Made by a program: the position numbers and the translations under genes. 64,000 bases of DNA. Origin: Bradyrhizobium nanningense. GTDB taxonomy: Bacteria > Pseudomonadota > Alphaproteobacteria > Rhizobiales > Xanthobacteraceae. The notes under the pieces are model-generated. The model was not told where the DNA came from, did not search any database, and worked only from the letters and a program-made list of their open reading frames with translations. Positions 44,110 to 53,684 of this stretch are shown piece by piece (position 1 is the stretch's first letter; each line of letters begins with the position of its first letter). The stretch spans positions 248,001-312,000 of the forward strand of contig NZ_LBJC01000024.1 in assembly GCF_004114535.1 (NCBI RefSeq), read 5' to 3'.

Positions 44110-44606
44110 CGGTGCAGGTCCTTGGGCTCGCGGCCGATGATCTCAAACCACATGCAGCACCGCGATTACCTCAGAGGTAAGGTTCGTGCGCTCCTCGCCT
44201 CCCCTCGTTTGCGGGGAGAGGCCGGAATTCAAACGGAGTTTGAATTCCGGGTGAGGGGAATCTCCGCGAGTTGGATGTCGCTGGAACAACGCACTCTCAA
44301 CACATCATTGCGAGCGTAGCGAAGCAATCCAGAATTCCTGCGCGGAAGAACTCTGGATTGCTTCGCTGCGCTCGCAATGACGGCGCGGGGCATTTCGGAA
44401 GTCCAACTGACACCGTCCCCGCGGAGACTCCCCTCACCCCGACCCTACTCGGGCGAGCAAGCTCGTCCCGGCCCCAAGCGGGGAGAGGGAGGAAAACACG
44501 CATGCCTGCATTCCGTAACACGGGACACCGCGCAATTGCGTTCGCCCCGTCCGGCACGTAGCCTTGCAGCTCCAACAAACAGAAAATCAAAGCCGGAGAA
44601 AACGTC
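44110..44606. repeat. Gene-free gap packed with three palindromic repeat units
   Basis: Three hairpin-forming blocks follow each other. 44195-44264 has CTCCCCTCGTTTGCGGGGAG and GGAATTCAAAC/GTTTGAATTCC. 44305-44382 has CATTGCGAGCGTAGCGAAGC with a matching GCTTCGCTGCGCTCGCAATG. 44428-44492 has CCCCTCACCCCGACC and CCCCAAGCGGGGAGAGG. No gene is supported. The promoters of the divergent exporter and monooxygenase genes lie at the two edges. Confidence 0.72.
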
Positions 44607-45842
44607 ATGGCACGCCTGAAGTTCGGAGCCTTCCTTGCCCCGCATCACCCGATCGGGGAGCATCCGATGCTCCAGTTCCGGCGCGACCTCGACCTGGTCG
44701 AGCAGCTCGACGCGCTCGGTTATGACGAGTTCTGGTGCGGCGAGCACCATTCATCCGGCTGGGAGATGATCGCCTCGCCGGAGATGTTCCTGGCCGCGGC
44801 CGGCGAGCGCACCAAGCGGATCAAGCTCGGCACCGGCGTGGTGTCTCTGCCCTATCATCATCCCTACAACGTCGCCCAGCGCATGGTGCAGCTCGACCAC
44901 ATGACCGGCGGCCGCGCCATCTTCGGCTCCGGCCCCGGCGCCCTTGCCTCGGACGCACATACGCTCGGCATCGACCCGATGACGCAGCGCGACCGCCAGG
45001 ACGAAGCCATCGGCATCATCCGCCGGCTGTTCAACGGCGAGCGCGTCACCGCCAAGAGCGACTGGTTCACCATGAACGACGCCGCGCTGCAGATCCTCCC
45101 CTTGCAAGAGGAGATGCCGTTCGTCGTGGCCTCGCAGATCTCGCCCTCCGGCATGACGCTCGCCGGCAAATACGGCATCGGCATCATCTCGCTGGGATCG
45201 ATGACGACGCAGGGCCTGATGTCGCTGCAGCAGCAATGGCAGTTCGCGGAGGACGCCGCGAAAAAGCACGGCACGAAGGTCGACCGTGCCGACTGGCGCG
45301 TGCTCCTGACCTTCCACATCGCCGAGACCCGGGAGCAGGCGCGCAAGGAAGCCGGCGCCGGGCTGATGCGCTGGCACAACGAATATAATGTCGGCACGCT
45401 GCAGCGGCCGGGCCTTACCGCCTTCTCCTCGCCCGACGAGGCCGTGGACAAGACCGCTTTCGTCGAGGGCGCAGCCTCCACCATCGGCACGCCCGACGAT
45501 CTCGTCAAAACCATCAAGAACGTGATGCAGGTCTCCGGCGGGGTCGGCGCCATCATCGGTTTCGTGCACGACTGGGCCAATCCGGAAGCGACGCGCCGGA
45601 GCTGGGACATGGTGGCCCGCTACGTCGTGCCGGAGATCAACGGCTATATCGATGGCCTGCGCAGATCGCAAAAATTCGTGATCGAGAACCGCGCGATCTT
45701 CGAGCGCGCGGGCCAGGCGGTGATGGCCAAGATCATGGAGAACGAGAAGGCCGCCGAGGCGCTCAAGGTGACCGGCCCCGGCCGCGTCGCCATTCCCGCC
45801 GTCAACGCCCCGGATCTGCAGAAGGAGGCGGCGAAACGGTAG
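44607..45842 (+). CDS. LLM-class flavin-dependent monooxygenase
   Basis: A 411-residue luciferase-like TIM-barrel oxygenase. It has FGAFLAPHHPIGEHP at the start, EHHSSGWEMIASPEMFLAAA, TGVVSLPYHHPYNVAQRM and DHMTGGRAIFGSGPGALASDA. It uses reduced FMN supplied by a separate reductase. The group includes limonene- and alkane-type monooxygenases; the substrate here is unknown. GGAG precedes the ATG. It is followed on the same strand, beyond a repeat, by a P450 gene, so the two may share an oxidative role, though co-transcription is unlikely. Confidence 0.88.
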   Translation: MARLKFGAFLAPHHPIGEHPMLQFRRDLDLVEQLDALGYDEFWCGEHHSSGWEMIASPEMFLAAAGERTKRIKLGTGVVSLPYHHPYNVAQRMVQLDHMTGGRAIFGSGPGALASDAHTLGIDPMTQRDRQDEAIGIIRRLFNGERVTAKSDWFTMNDAALQILPLQEEMPFVVASQISPSGMTLAGKYGIGIISLGSMTTQGLMSLQQQWQFAEDAAKKHGTKVDRADWRVLLTFHIAETREQARKEAGAGLMRWHNEYNVGTLQRPGLTAFSSPDEAVDKTAFVEGAASTIGTPDDLVKTIKNVMQVSGGVGAIIGFVHDWANPEATRRSWDMVARYVVPEINGYIDGLRRSQKFVIENRAIFERAGQAVMAKIMENEKAAEALKVTGPGRVAIPAVNAPDLQKEAAKR

Positions 45843-45855
45843 ATCGCACTGCACT

Positions 45856-46013
45856 CGTCGTCCCGGGGCGCGTGCAGCGCGAACTATGATGCGCAATTGC
45901 GCATCTGAGGACCCATAACTACAGGATGCAGTTTTACGAAGACTCGGAGTTGCCGGCTTCGCGCCATAACCTCTTCCTGTGGGTATGGGTCCCCGCCTGC
46001 ACGAGGACGACGA
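45856..46013. repeat. Composite palindromic repeat, long family, copy 5
   Basis: The arms CGTCGTCCCGGGGCGCG and GAGGACGACG enclose CCCATAACTACAGG and CCTGTGGGTATGGG. The core has GAAGACTCGGAGTTGCCGGC, almost the same as copy 1. An extra self-complementary GATGCGCAATTGCGCATC lies in the left part. Confidence 0.75.
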
Positions 46014-46104
46014 TGTCGTCTGTGGTCATTTGCGCCAGCAACCGTCGCATCACCGTGCCCGGACTGTGCTACGCTGGCGGAGCCTGCCAACCGGAGCAAC
46101 CGTC

Positions 46105-47481
46105 ATGTCGATGCAGAACGTGGTCGCAACGGCGCCCGACTACACCGCGCCCAAACGCAACGCCCTGACGCACATTCCCGGCGATGAAGGCTGGCCGATC
46201 ATCGGCAAGACCCTCCAGGTGCTGGCCGATCCCAAAGGCCATATCGAGGCGAACGGCGCCAAATACGGCCCGATCTACCGCACTCATATTTTCGGCGAGA
46301 CCAATGTCGTGCTGCTCGGGCCGGAGGCCAACGAGCTCGTGTTGTTCGACCAGCAGAAGCTGTTCTCCTCGACCCACGGCTGGAACAGAGTGCTCGGCCT
46401 GTTGTTTCCGCGCGGATTGATGCTGCTCGATTTCGACGAGCACCGGCTGCACCGCAAGACGCTGTCGGTCGCATTCAAGTCCGGGCCGATGAAATCCTAT
46501 CTCGCCGATCTCGACCGCGGCATCGCCGCGCGGGTCGCGCAGTGGAGGTCCAAGCCGGGGGAAATGCAGCTTTACCCGGCGATGAAGCAGCTCACACTCG
46601 ATCTCGCCGCGGCCTCGTTCCTCGGCGCCGACATCGGGCCGGAGGTCGACGAGATCAACCGCGCCTTCGTCGACATGGTCGCGGCTGCCGTCGCCCCGAT
46701 CCGCCGCCCGCTGCCCGGCACCCAGATGGCGCGTGGCGTCAGGGGGCGCAAGCGCATCGTCGCTTATTTCCGCGAGCAGATCCCGCTGCGCCGCGGCAAT
46801 CACGGCGGCGACGATCTGTTCTCGCAGCTGTGCCGCGCCACCCACGAGGACGGCGCACTGTTGTCCGAGCAGGACATCATCGACCATATGAGCTTCCTGA
46901 TGATGGCGGCGCACGACACGCTGACCTCGTCGCTGACGTCCTTCATCGGCGAGCTTGCCGCCAATCCGGACTGGCAGGACCGGCTGCGCGCGGAAGTTCT
47001 CGCGCTCGGGCTTGCGCCGGGCGCGCCGAGCAGCTTCGACGATCTCGAAAAGATGCCGCTGGCGGAGATGGCGTTCAAGGAGGCGCTGCGGATCAAGCCG
47101 CCGGTACCCTCGATGCCGCGCCGCGCCATGCGCGATTTCACCTTCAAGGGTTTTACGATTCCCGCCGGCACCGCGGTCGGCGTCAATCCGCTCTATACCC
47201 ATCACATGAAGGATATCTGGCCGGAGCCGGACCGCTTCGATCCCATGCGCTTCACCGAGGAGGCCCAGCGCGGCCGCCACCGCTTCGCCTTCGTCCCGTT
47301 CGGCGGGGGCGCGCATATGTGCCTCGGCCTGCACTTCGCCTACATGCAGGCGAAATGCTTCGCGCGGCACTTCCTGCAGAACATCGAGGTGTCGCTGGAG
47401 GAGGGCTACAAGCCGGACTGGCAGATGTGGCCGATCCCGAAGCCGCGGGACGGGTTGCGAGTGAGGGTGAAGGCGGTGTAG
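46105..47481 (+). CDS. Cytochrome P450
   Basis: A 458-residue P450. The haem-binding loop is FVPFGGGAHMCLGLHFA with axial Cys406. The K-helix has FKEALRIKPP (ExxR), the meander has PDRFDPMRF, and the I-helix has AAHDTLTSS, where the usual acid-threonine pair is present. It has no membrane anchor, as normal for bacterial soluble P450s. The FGGGxHxCLG pattern and length resemble the CYP51/CYP120/CYP26-like group. No ferredoxin or reductase gene is adjacent. GGAG lies eight bases before the ATG. An in-frame start further upstream falls in a repeat. Confidence 0.92.
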   Translation: MSMQNVVATAPDYTAPKRNALTHIPGDEGWPIIGKTLQVLADPKGHIEANGAKYGPIYRTHIFGETNVVLLGPEANELVLFDQQKLFSSTHGWNRVLGLLFPRGLMLLDFDEHRLHRKTLSVAFKSGPMKSYLADLDRGIAARVAQWRSKPGEMQLYPAMKQLTLDLAAASFLGADIGPEVDEINRAFVDMVAAAVAPIRRPLPGTQMARGVRGRKRIVAYFREQIPLRRGNHGGDDLFSQLCRATHEDGALLSEQDIIDHMSFLMMAAHDTLTSSLTSFIGELAANPDWQDRLRAEVLALGLAPGAPSSFDDLEKMPLAEMAFKEALRIKPPVPSMPRRAMRDFTFKGFTIPAGTAVGVNPLYTHHMKDIWPEPDRFDPMRFTEEAQRGRHRFAFVPFGGGAHMCLGLHFAYMQAKCFARHFLQNIEVSLEEGYKPDWQMWPIPKPRDGLRVRVKAV

Positions 47482-47490
47482 CGCCGCGCT

Positions 47491-47606
47491 CGTAGGGTGG
47501 GTTAGCTCGCGGCCGCGCGAAGCGCGGTCCGCTAGCGTAGCCCACCACTTCTGTCGCCGCGGACACCAAAGAGGTGGATTACGCCTTCGGCTAATCCACC
47601 CTACGG
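47491..47606. repeat. Inverted repeats with GTAGGGTGGGTTAGC arms
   Basis: Two hairpin units: CGTAGGGTGGGTTAGC pairs with GCTAGCGTAGCCCACC, and GTGGATTACGCCTTCGG pairs with CTAATCCACCCTACG. They are related to the unit at 24007-24068. They lie between convergent P450 and SDR genes. Confidence 0.7.
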
Positions 47607-47631
47607 CACTACGGCACCGGCCCCGGAGCTG

Positions 47632-48471
47632 CTACGCCCCCTGATCGAACGCCTTGCGCAAGGCCACATAGCCCTGCTGCTGCTGGCTCCAGTTGCGGCC
47701 GCCGGTCATGGCGCCGTCGACGACGAGATCGTGGCCGTTGATGAAGCTGGATTCGTCGCTGGCCAGGAACAGTGCGGCCTGGGCGATGTCGTCGGGAAGG
47801 CCCGCCCGCGGGATCGGCTGCGCGGTCTTGTAGACCTCGCGCATCACCGCCGGCGTCTTCTCCGCGGCGTCGGTCGACAGCCCGAGCGCCTTGCCGAAGA
47901 TGCCGGTCGCGATCGCGCCAGGCGAGATCGAATTGACGCGCACATTGGACTCGCCGAGCTCCATCGCCACGCATTTGGTGAGGTGAATCACCGCCGCCTT
48001 GGCCGCGCTATAGACCATCGAGGACGAGAAGCCGGCGAGGCGACCGGCGATGCTGCCATTGTTGATGATGCTGCCGCTCCCCTGCTGCTTCATGACGGGC
48101 GCGGCGTGCTTCATGCCGAGTATGACGCTGCGCACCAGCGTCGCCATCGCCGCATCGAAGCGCTCGACCTCGAGGCCCTCGATGCCGCCGGTCTGCGCCG
48201 GGCCGCCCGCATTGTTGAACAGGCAGTCGATCCGGCCGAACTTGTCCACGGCGAGCGCGATCAGGGCCTGCATCTGCGCTTCGACCGTCACGTCGGTCTG
48301 GCGGAAGATACAATTAGCCCCGAGCCGCTTCGCCAGCGCCTCGCCTTCCGGTACGCGCCGGCCCGCGATCACAATTTTGGCACCTTCGGCAACGAAGACT
48401 TCCGCAGTGCGCAATCCGATCCCGCTCGTCGCTCCCGTAATCACCGCAACCTTGCCGTCCAGCCTGCCCAT
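47632..48471 (-). CDS. SDR-family oxidoreductase
   Basis: A 279-residue classical short-chain dehydrogenase. It has the nucleotide-binding ITGATSGIG (11-19), NNAG (86-89), catalytic Ser140 in NNGSIAG, Tyr154 and Lys158 in VYSAAKAA, and SPGAIATGIFG. The acid position after beta-strand 2 (AGRR) suggests NADP may be preferred, which is inference. The C-terminal NGHDLVVDGAMTGG is typical. AGGA precedes the ATG at 48471. The substrate is unknown. Confidence 0.92.
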   Translation of the reverse strand: MGRLDGKVAVITGATSGIGLRTAEVFVAEGAKIVIAGRRVPEGEALAKRLGANCIFRQTDVTVEAQMQALIALAVDKFGRIDCLFNNAGGPAQTGGIEGLEVERFDAAMATLVRSVILGMKHAAPVMKQQGSGSIINNGSIAGRLAGFSSSMVYSAAKAAVIHLTKCVAMELGESNVRVNSISPGAIATGIFGKALGLSTDAAEKTPAVMREVYKTAQPIPRAGLPDDIAQAALFLASDESSFINGHDLVVDGAMTGGRNWSQQQQGYVALRKAFDQGA

Positions 48472-48665
48472 GGAATGTTCCTGTTTTCGAACCACTCGAC
48501 GCCGAATGGCGGACACCGGTCGATGACGGCGCCGCGTCAGTCGGCGCCGCGACGGTCACTATTCCTGCCGGCTCCCGACAACGCAAGCTTTGCTTGCGCT
48601 GCCGGCATGCGTAACATTCCCGGTGACCGCTCGATTTTCGGACGCATATCGCAACCGGGCTGCAC

Positions 48666-49631
48666 ATGAGGAAGTTGATCGACGAATTCCGAAGGGGTTG
48701 GCAGGGCGTGGCACCGCCATCGCTCGGTCTGAGCCTCGCGTTTGCGGTCGTCTGCCTGATCGTTGCGACGTTGGCGCGCTGGGGTCTCGCGCATGTGCGA
48801 CCCGATGTCTACTTCACGCCGTATTTCCCGGCCGTGTTCTTTGCCGCCGCGTTCGGGGGCTTCCGTATCGGCGTGATCACGGCGCTCGTCGGGGGCGTGC
48901 TCGGCGTCGTCGTGAATTTCAGCGATGCCTTGGCCGATCACGCGCGGTTTGCCTTGCTGGCGCTTTACTGGGCCGTGAGCGCGCTGACCATCTGGGGGGT
49001 CGAGCACTATCGCACCCTGCTGGTGGAGCAGCGCCGGATCTCCAGGCGCCTGATCGAGGAAGAGGACTATCGCAAGCTGCTGGTCGACGAGCTGCAGCAC
49101 CGGCTGAAGAACAAGCTGTCGACTGTGCATGCCGTGCTGCATCAGGTGCTGCATGACCAGCCAGAGGTCTGGGCCCGGGTCGATCCGCGACTGCGATCGC
49201 TGGCCGCAACCGACGATTTGATCTCGCGGATCGATAAAGGCGGCTGCGATATACGGGATCTCCTGATCTCGGAGCTTGGCCCCTACGGCCATGTCCGCTT
49301 CACCCTCAATGGCGAGCGACTGTTCCTGCCGCCGAAGCTCGCGGTCACGCTGTCCTTGATGTTTCACGAGCTCGCCACCAACGCGGGCAAGTACGGTGCT
49401 TTCTCCTCACCGCGCGGCCTGTTGCAGGTGTCGTGGACCGTCAGCGACGACCGTCTGACCATCACCTGGGACGAAACCGAGGGGCCGAGCGTGGACCAGG
49501 TGTCCGAGCCCGGCTTCGGCACCAAGCTGCTGAAATCGGCACTGTCGGCCTTCGATGGCAGGACCGAGATCACTTACCTGAAGACCGGGCTGCATTGCAT
49601 CATGCAGTGCCGGATCCCGCGAAGCGAATAA
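48666..49631 (+). CDS. HWE-type sensor histidine kinase with a membrane domain
   Basis: A 321-residue kinase. Four hydrophobic helices (about 20-112, DUF4118-like) form the membrane part; the periplasmic loops are short, so it may sense a membrane or intracellular cue. The dimerisation domain has VDELQHRLKNKLSTVHAVLHQ with His145, and the ATPase region has MFHELATNAGKYGAFS and ITWDETEGP, the His-Trp-x-Glu features of the HWE family. No response regulator gene is adjacent, so its partner is elsewhere, often a PhyR-type or single-domain regulator in this group. Confidence 0.9.
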   Translation: MRKLIDEFRRGWQGVAPPSLGLSLAFAVVCLIVATLARWGLAHVRPDVYFTPYFPAVFFAAAFGGFRIGVITALVGGVLGVVVNFSDALADHARFALLALYWAVSALTIWGVEHYRTLLVEQRRISRRLIEEEDYRKLLVDELQHRLKNKLSTVHAVLHQVLHDQPEVWARVDPRLRSLAATDDLISRIDKGGCDIRDLLISELGPYGHVRFTLNGERLFLPPKLAVTLSLMFHELATNAGKYGAFSSPRGLLQVSWTVSDDRLTITWDETEGPSVDQVSEPGFGTKLLKSALSAFDGRTEITYLKTGLHCIMQCRIPRSE

Positions 49632-50010
49632 ACGTCGCGACGTGAAAGGTGTGCTCCCTCCCCTGGAGGGTCGCTTGCGGGGGAGGGTTGGGGAGAGGGT
49701 ATCTCCGCAATCAAGAACCCCCAAGAGAAAGAGCCCTCACCCGCGCCTCTGGCGCGACCTGGTGCACCGCCCTTGCGGCCAACCGATTCAACCTAAGCAA
49801 GCCTTTCGCTAGACTCGAAACAAACGAAAGAGAAGCCTGAACGCTACCCGCGCTGTTGACGCTCTGTTAATGACGATCGTCAGCGCGCGCCGCTTTGTCC
49901 CAGGTTTCCTCCAAAACAGCCCCGTATTTCTCCGGACCCCTTAACCAAACTTAAGAGGGAACCGCGCAAGATCGCGTCTATTGCAAAAGCGCGCTGAAAC
50001 AACAAGATTC
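49632..50010. repeat. Gap with a G-rich repeat unit upstream of the GGDEF-EAL gene
   Basis: From 49653 to about 49765 there is a repeat with CTCCCTCCCCTGGAGGG, CTTGCGGGGGAGGG and GGGGAGAGGG, then GCCCTCACCCGCGCC. This is the same family as units at 44195, 44428 and 58433. The remaining 245 bases hold no recognised gene and presumably carry the promoter of the next gene. Confidence 0.6.
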
Positions 50011-51756
50011 ATGACGTCTATGAACGACAACGAATATTCCGGCGCGACTGAAGCCGAGCTCGGTTTTCTCAAGGAAATCGTTAGAATGCTGCCGGCCGGC
50101 CTGACCGTGCAGGATGCGCATGGCGAGCTTCTGCTGGTCAACGATGCCGCCGCCGCGCAGCTCGGCTTGGACGGCAGCCGTCCCTCGCTTGATCCGTCAT
50201 CGCGCCGCGAAGCCTGTCGCCGGGCCCTGAGCGCCGGCCAGCCTGTCGTCACCGAAGAGGCGCTTCACGATGGCGCCGTGCGCCAGGTGCTGCTCACGAC
50301 CCATCGTCCGGTTCGCCTCGCCGGGCGCGAGCTCCTGATCTCGGCGTCCTCCGACATCACCGAGCAAAAGAATTTCGAGGATCAGCTGTTCCGCTCGGCC
50401 TATTTCGACGAGTTGACCGGACTGCCCTCGCGGCGCGTGATCGAACACCGCGCCAACACCCTGCTTGCGGAGAACAGCGGTGGCGAGCGTTTCGCGCTGG
50501 CCTTCCTCGACGTCGACAATTTCAAGCACATCAACGACTATTACGGCCACGCCGTTGGCGATGCGCTGCTGGTCGAATTATCGAAGCGGCTCGGACGCGA
50601 CTTACGCGATTCCGACATGCTGTCGCGCATCTCCGGGGACGAATTCCTGCTCCTGCTGTCGCCGATTCAGAGCCTGGAGGAGGTCGCCGAATTCATGCAG
50701 TCGACGCTGGAGCGGCTGACGGCGCCATTCTTCATCGACAATTCGGAAGTCTTCGCCTCCACCTCCGTCGGCGTCAGCCTTCATCCCGATCACGGCCGCA
50801 GCTTCGAGACGCTGCGCCAGAACGCCGACATCGCGATGTACCGCGTCAAGAACGACGGCAAGGGATCGGCGGCCTTCTTCGACTCCAGCATGGAGCGCGA
50901 GGCATTGGCGCGGATGAAGATCGAGCAATCGCTGCGGCTCGCCATCCTGGAAAAGCGCTTCTGCTGCGCTTTCCAATCCAAGGTCGACATCCGCACCCAG
51001 GCCGTGAAGGGCATCGAGGCCCTGGTGCGCCTGCGCGACGACGAAGGCGTGATCCAGGCGCCCGGCTCGTTCATCAATCTGGCCGGCGAGCTCGGCCTGA
51101 TCGACGAGCTGACTCACCTCGTGCTCGCCGAGATCGTCAAATCGATCGACCCGATCAACGCGACGTTCGGCACTGACGCGACCATCAGCATCAACGTCGC
51201 CGCCAAGCAGGCCGGCAATCCCGAATTCATGCGCAGCTTTGCGCGGGCGCTGGACGCGACCGGCTTTCCCCAGCGCTTCATGATCGAGGTGACGGAAGAT
51301 GCCTTCGTCGCCAAAAATCACTTCCAGGCCGAGATCCTGCCGATGTTCCGCAAGCTCGGCGTCGGCATCTCGATCGACGATTTCGGCACCGGCTATTCCT
51401 CGCTCTCGGCGCTGGCCGACATCACCGCGGACGAGATCAAGATCGACCGCTCCTTCATCACCGACATCCATAAGCGCCCGCGCAGCCAGGGCATCCTTCG
51501 CGCGATCGAATCCTTGAGCGAAGCGCTCGGCATGACCGTGATCGCCGAAGGCCTCGAATCCTTCGAGGAGCTCGCCTATCTCCAGGCCGCGACCAAGATC
51601 CGCTACGCGCAGGGCTATTACTTCTCCCGTCCGATCTTCCTGGAGGAGCTGAAGCTCGCAACCCCGCTCTCCAGCGAGGCGCGGGCGAGCGTCGCGAGCC
51701 GCCCACACCAGCAGAACCGCCAGGGCTATTCGCGCGCGAGCGGGTATCGGCGGTAG
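50011..51756 (+). CDS. PAS-GGDEF-EAL cyclic-di-GMP enzyme
   Basis: A 581-residue soluble protein. A PAS-like domain (about 15-115) is followed by a diguanylate cyclase domain with FLDVDNFKHINDYYGH and an SGDEF signature (208-212) in place of GGDEF, and a phosphodiesterase domain with EALVRLRD at 336. Metal- and substrate-binding motifs ISINVAAKQ, EVTEDAFV, DDFGTGYSS, DEIKIDRSF and AEGLES are all present. The EAL domain therefore looks competent. SGDEF is a tolerated variant in some active cyclases, so both activities are possible. The ATG at 50011 is preferred over an upstream TTG. Confidence 0.9.
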   Translation: MTSMNDNEYSGATEAELGFLKEIVRMLPAGLTVQDAHGELLLVNDAAAAQLGLDGSRPSLDPSSRREACRRALSAGQPVVTEEALHDGAVRQVLLTTHRPVRLAGRELLISASSDITEQKNFEDQLFRSAYFDELTGLPSRRVIEHRANTLLAENSGGERFALAFLDVDNFKHINDYYGHAVGDALLVELSKRLGRDLRDSDMLSRISGDEFLLLLSPIQSLEEVAEFMQSTLERLTAPFFIDNSEVFASTSVGVSLHPDHGRSFETLRQNADIAMYRVKNDGKGSAAFFDSSMEREALARMKIEQSLRLAILEKRFCCAFQSKVDIRTQAVKGIEALVRLRDDEGVIQAPGSFINLAGELGLIDELTHLVLAEIVKSIDPINATFGTDATISINVAAKQAGNPEFMRSFARALDATGFPQRFMIEVTEDAFVAKNHFQAEILPMFRKLGVGISIDDFGTGYSSLSALADITADEIKIDRSFITDIHKRPRSQGILRAIESLSEALGMTVIAEGLESFEELAYLQAATKIRYAQGYYFSRPIFLEELKLATPLSSEARASVASRPHQQNRQGYSRASGYRR

Positions 51757-51795
51757 GGACGCTCCTTGACGATGCGCTGAGCGCTGATCGTTCTC

Positions 51796-51957
51796 CGTCA
51801 TCCTGAGGTGCGAAGCCCGCGATGCGAACGCATCGTGGGCCGAGCCTCGAAGGATGAACGGCCGAGCTGCCAGCCGGGCCGTCGCCCTTCGAGGGCCGCT
51901 GAAGAAGCGGCCACCTCCAGCGACAATGGCTTCGCCATTGCGCGGGGGTGACGGGGG
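51796..51957. repeat. Palindromic repeat, GTCATCCTGAGG family
   Basis: The block opens CGTCATCCTGAGGTGCGAAG, has CGATGCGAACGCATCG and GCCTCGAAGGATGAACGGC, then CAATGGCTTCGCCATTG, and closes GGGGGTGACGGGG. Related to 25487-25635. It lies in the 291-base gap before the sigma-54 activator gene, which holds no other feature I recognise. Confidence 0.68.
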
Positions 51958-52047
51958 ATAGACTTGCGATCGGCTCAGAGACCCATTTCCCCCTTTGAAA
52001 TTGCTGCCCTTTTGCTAATACACGGGCGGACCTCCCCGAGGCATGTC

Positions 52048-53487
<1,440 letters not shown>

Positions 53488-53502
53488 GTTTCGAGACACG
53501 GA

Positions 53503-53531
53503 CCTGTCCGGAGTCTCGGATTCCGGACAGG
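53503..53531. promoter_or_regulatory. Inverted repeat after the activator gene (possible enhancer site)
   Basis: CCTGTCCGGA and TCCGGACAGG form a perfect ten-base inverted repeat around a nine-base spacer. Its right edge is about 78 bases upstream of the -24 element at 53608, within the usual distance for enhancer-binding-protein sites. There is no T-run, which weakens the alternative of an intrinsic terminator for the activator gene. Confidence 0.5.
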
Positions 53532-53559
53532 GCGCCGCGCCCCTCTTTCGGCCGGTCAC

Positions 53560-53584
53560 GGCGGAAATTGCCGTGTTTTCCGCC
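53560..53584. promoter_or_regulatory. Inverted repeat upstream of the sigma-54 promoter
   Basis: GGCGGAAA and TTTCCGCC form a perfect eight-base inverted repeat with a nine-base spacer, the same spacer length as the dyad at 53503. It lies 24 bases before the -24 element. It could be an activator or second-factor site. Confidence 0.5.
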
Positions 53585-53586
53585 AG

Positions 53587-53596
53587 TTTGCGCAAA
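53587..53596. promoter_or_regulatory. TTTGCGCAAA palindrome next to the sigma-54 promoter
   Basis: A perfect ten-base palindrome lies 12 bases upstream of the TGGC element. Its closeness to the promoter suggests IHF-independent binding by another factor or overlap with the activator site. On its own a ten-base palindrome is weak evidence. Confidence 0.35.
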
Positions 53597-53607
53597 CCGT
53601 CCGCATC

Positions 53608-53622
53608 TGGCGCGGACCTTGC
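53608..53622 (+). promoter_or_regulatory. Sigma-54 (-24/-12) promoter of the symporter gene
   Basis: TGGCGCG-GACC-TTGC matches the consensus TGGCACG-N4-TTGC with one change, and the GG and GC doublets are separated by exactly ten bases. It lies 62 bases before the symporter ATG on the correct strand and directly downstream of a gene for a sigma-54 activator. Confidence 0.8.
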
Positions 53623-53684
53623 TCTTCGCTCTGCACAATGACGCATGCTGCACATGCGCATTCTTAAACCAGGGAGGACGCAAG

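Noticed and set aside
44110..44606. Possible CRISPR array or tRNA cluster in a repeat-rich gap
   Set aside because: The repeats are palindromic and of three different kinds, without regular spacers, and no cloverleaf was recognised.
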